A stretch of 13,418 nt of DNA from Alphaproteobacteria bacterium. Lineage in GTDB: Bacteria; Pseudomonadota; Alphaproteobacteria; Sphingomonadales; Sphingomonadaceae. Positions within the stretch are counted from its first letter, which is position 1; every line of letters begins with the position of its first letter. Where the stretch lies: NCBI GenBank assembly GCA_028869975.1, contig JAGWQR010000378.1, positions 1-13,418 on the forward strand. Reading direction: 5' to 3'. Shown here piece after piece: positions 13,313 to 13,418 of the stretch. Both the position numbers and the translations under genes were made by a program. A model generated the notes under the pieces. It saw only the letters and a list, made by a program, of their open reading frames with translations, was not told the origin of the DNA and ran no database searches.

Positions 13313-13418
13313 CAACGCGCCTGGCATGCCGCTTTGGCAATGTCAGGCGGCAACTGGCTGATCGACCCTGTGCGCCTCAACTCTAGATGGTTAATGCCAT
13401 TGTAACCTGGTCTTGAAA
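13313..13418. other. Tail of window without a recognisable gene
   Basis: These 106 bases follow the aminotransferase stop. A 6-bp inverted repeat (TGCCGC at 13327-13332, GCGGCA at 13347-13352) with a 14-base loop is present but has no T-run, so it is only a weak terminator candidate. No start codon with a Shine-Dalgarno that begins a convincing gene was seen before the window ends. Confidence 0.5.

Noticed and set aside
13327..13352. Hairpin after the aminotransferase gene as terminator
   Set aside because: Only 6 bp with a 14-base loop and no T-run; the next gene of the operon may simply start beyond the window.

Overview
The window reads as chromosomal DNA of a GC-rich Gram-negative bacterium. 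The gene order tolQ-tolR-tolA-tolB-pal, the very short TolA with a Pro-Glu-Pro-Lys linker, and a bacterial tyrosine kinase ending in Gly-Tyr repeats fit an alphaproteobacterium, most likely Sphingomonadales. That placement is an inference from style, not from a marker gene. Eleven protein genes can be supported. No tRNA, rRNA, CRISPR array, insertion sequence or integrase was seen.

Region 1 (1-3515, + strand) is the Tol-Pal envelope system: the 3' end of tolQ, then tolR, tolA, tolB and pal. The first four genes overlap at their stop/start codons, which suggests translational coupling. The inner-membrane proton-driven motor TolQR energises TolA, which spans the periplasm and works on TolB and the lipoprotein Pal to constrict the outer membrane at division.

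Region 2 (3516-3862) is a 347-base gap with lower GC, several dyads, candidate promoter elements and a chain of three tiny abutting open frames. It separates the housekeeping tol block from a surface-polysaccharide locus.

Region 3 (3863-8699, + strand) is a three-gene, ATGA-coupled operon. It holds a Wzc-type polysaccharide co-polymerase fused to a BY-kinase, a membrane-anchored protein of unknown function with a helical-repeat-like N-terminal half, and a Wzy/WaaL-family membrane protein (O-antigen polymerase or ligase type).

Region 4 (10612-8696, - strand) is a long AsnB-type glutamine-dependent amidotransferase. It converges on the Wzy-like gene so tightly that both genes use the same CTAG for their stop codons.

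Region 5 (10834-13312, + strand) runs divergently from asnB behind a good sigma70-like promoter. It encodes a monotopic phosphoglycosyl transferase (PglC type), a PglD/NeuD-type acetyltransferase and a DegT/PglE-type PLP aminotransferase, again with overlapping ends. Together these would make and use a UDP-N,N'-diacetylbacillosamine-like sugar: the aminotransferase adds the 4-amino group, the acetyltransferase acetylates it, and the transferase loads the sugar phosphate onto undecaprenyl phosphate to start a repeat unit. The expected 4,6-dehydratase (PglF/CapD type), the glycosyltransferases, a flippase and an outer-membrane exporter are not in the window. The last 106 bases hold no gene I can support.
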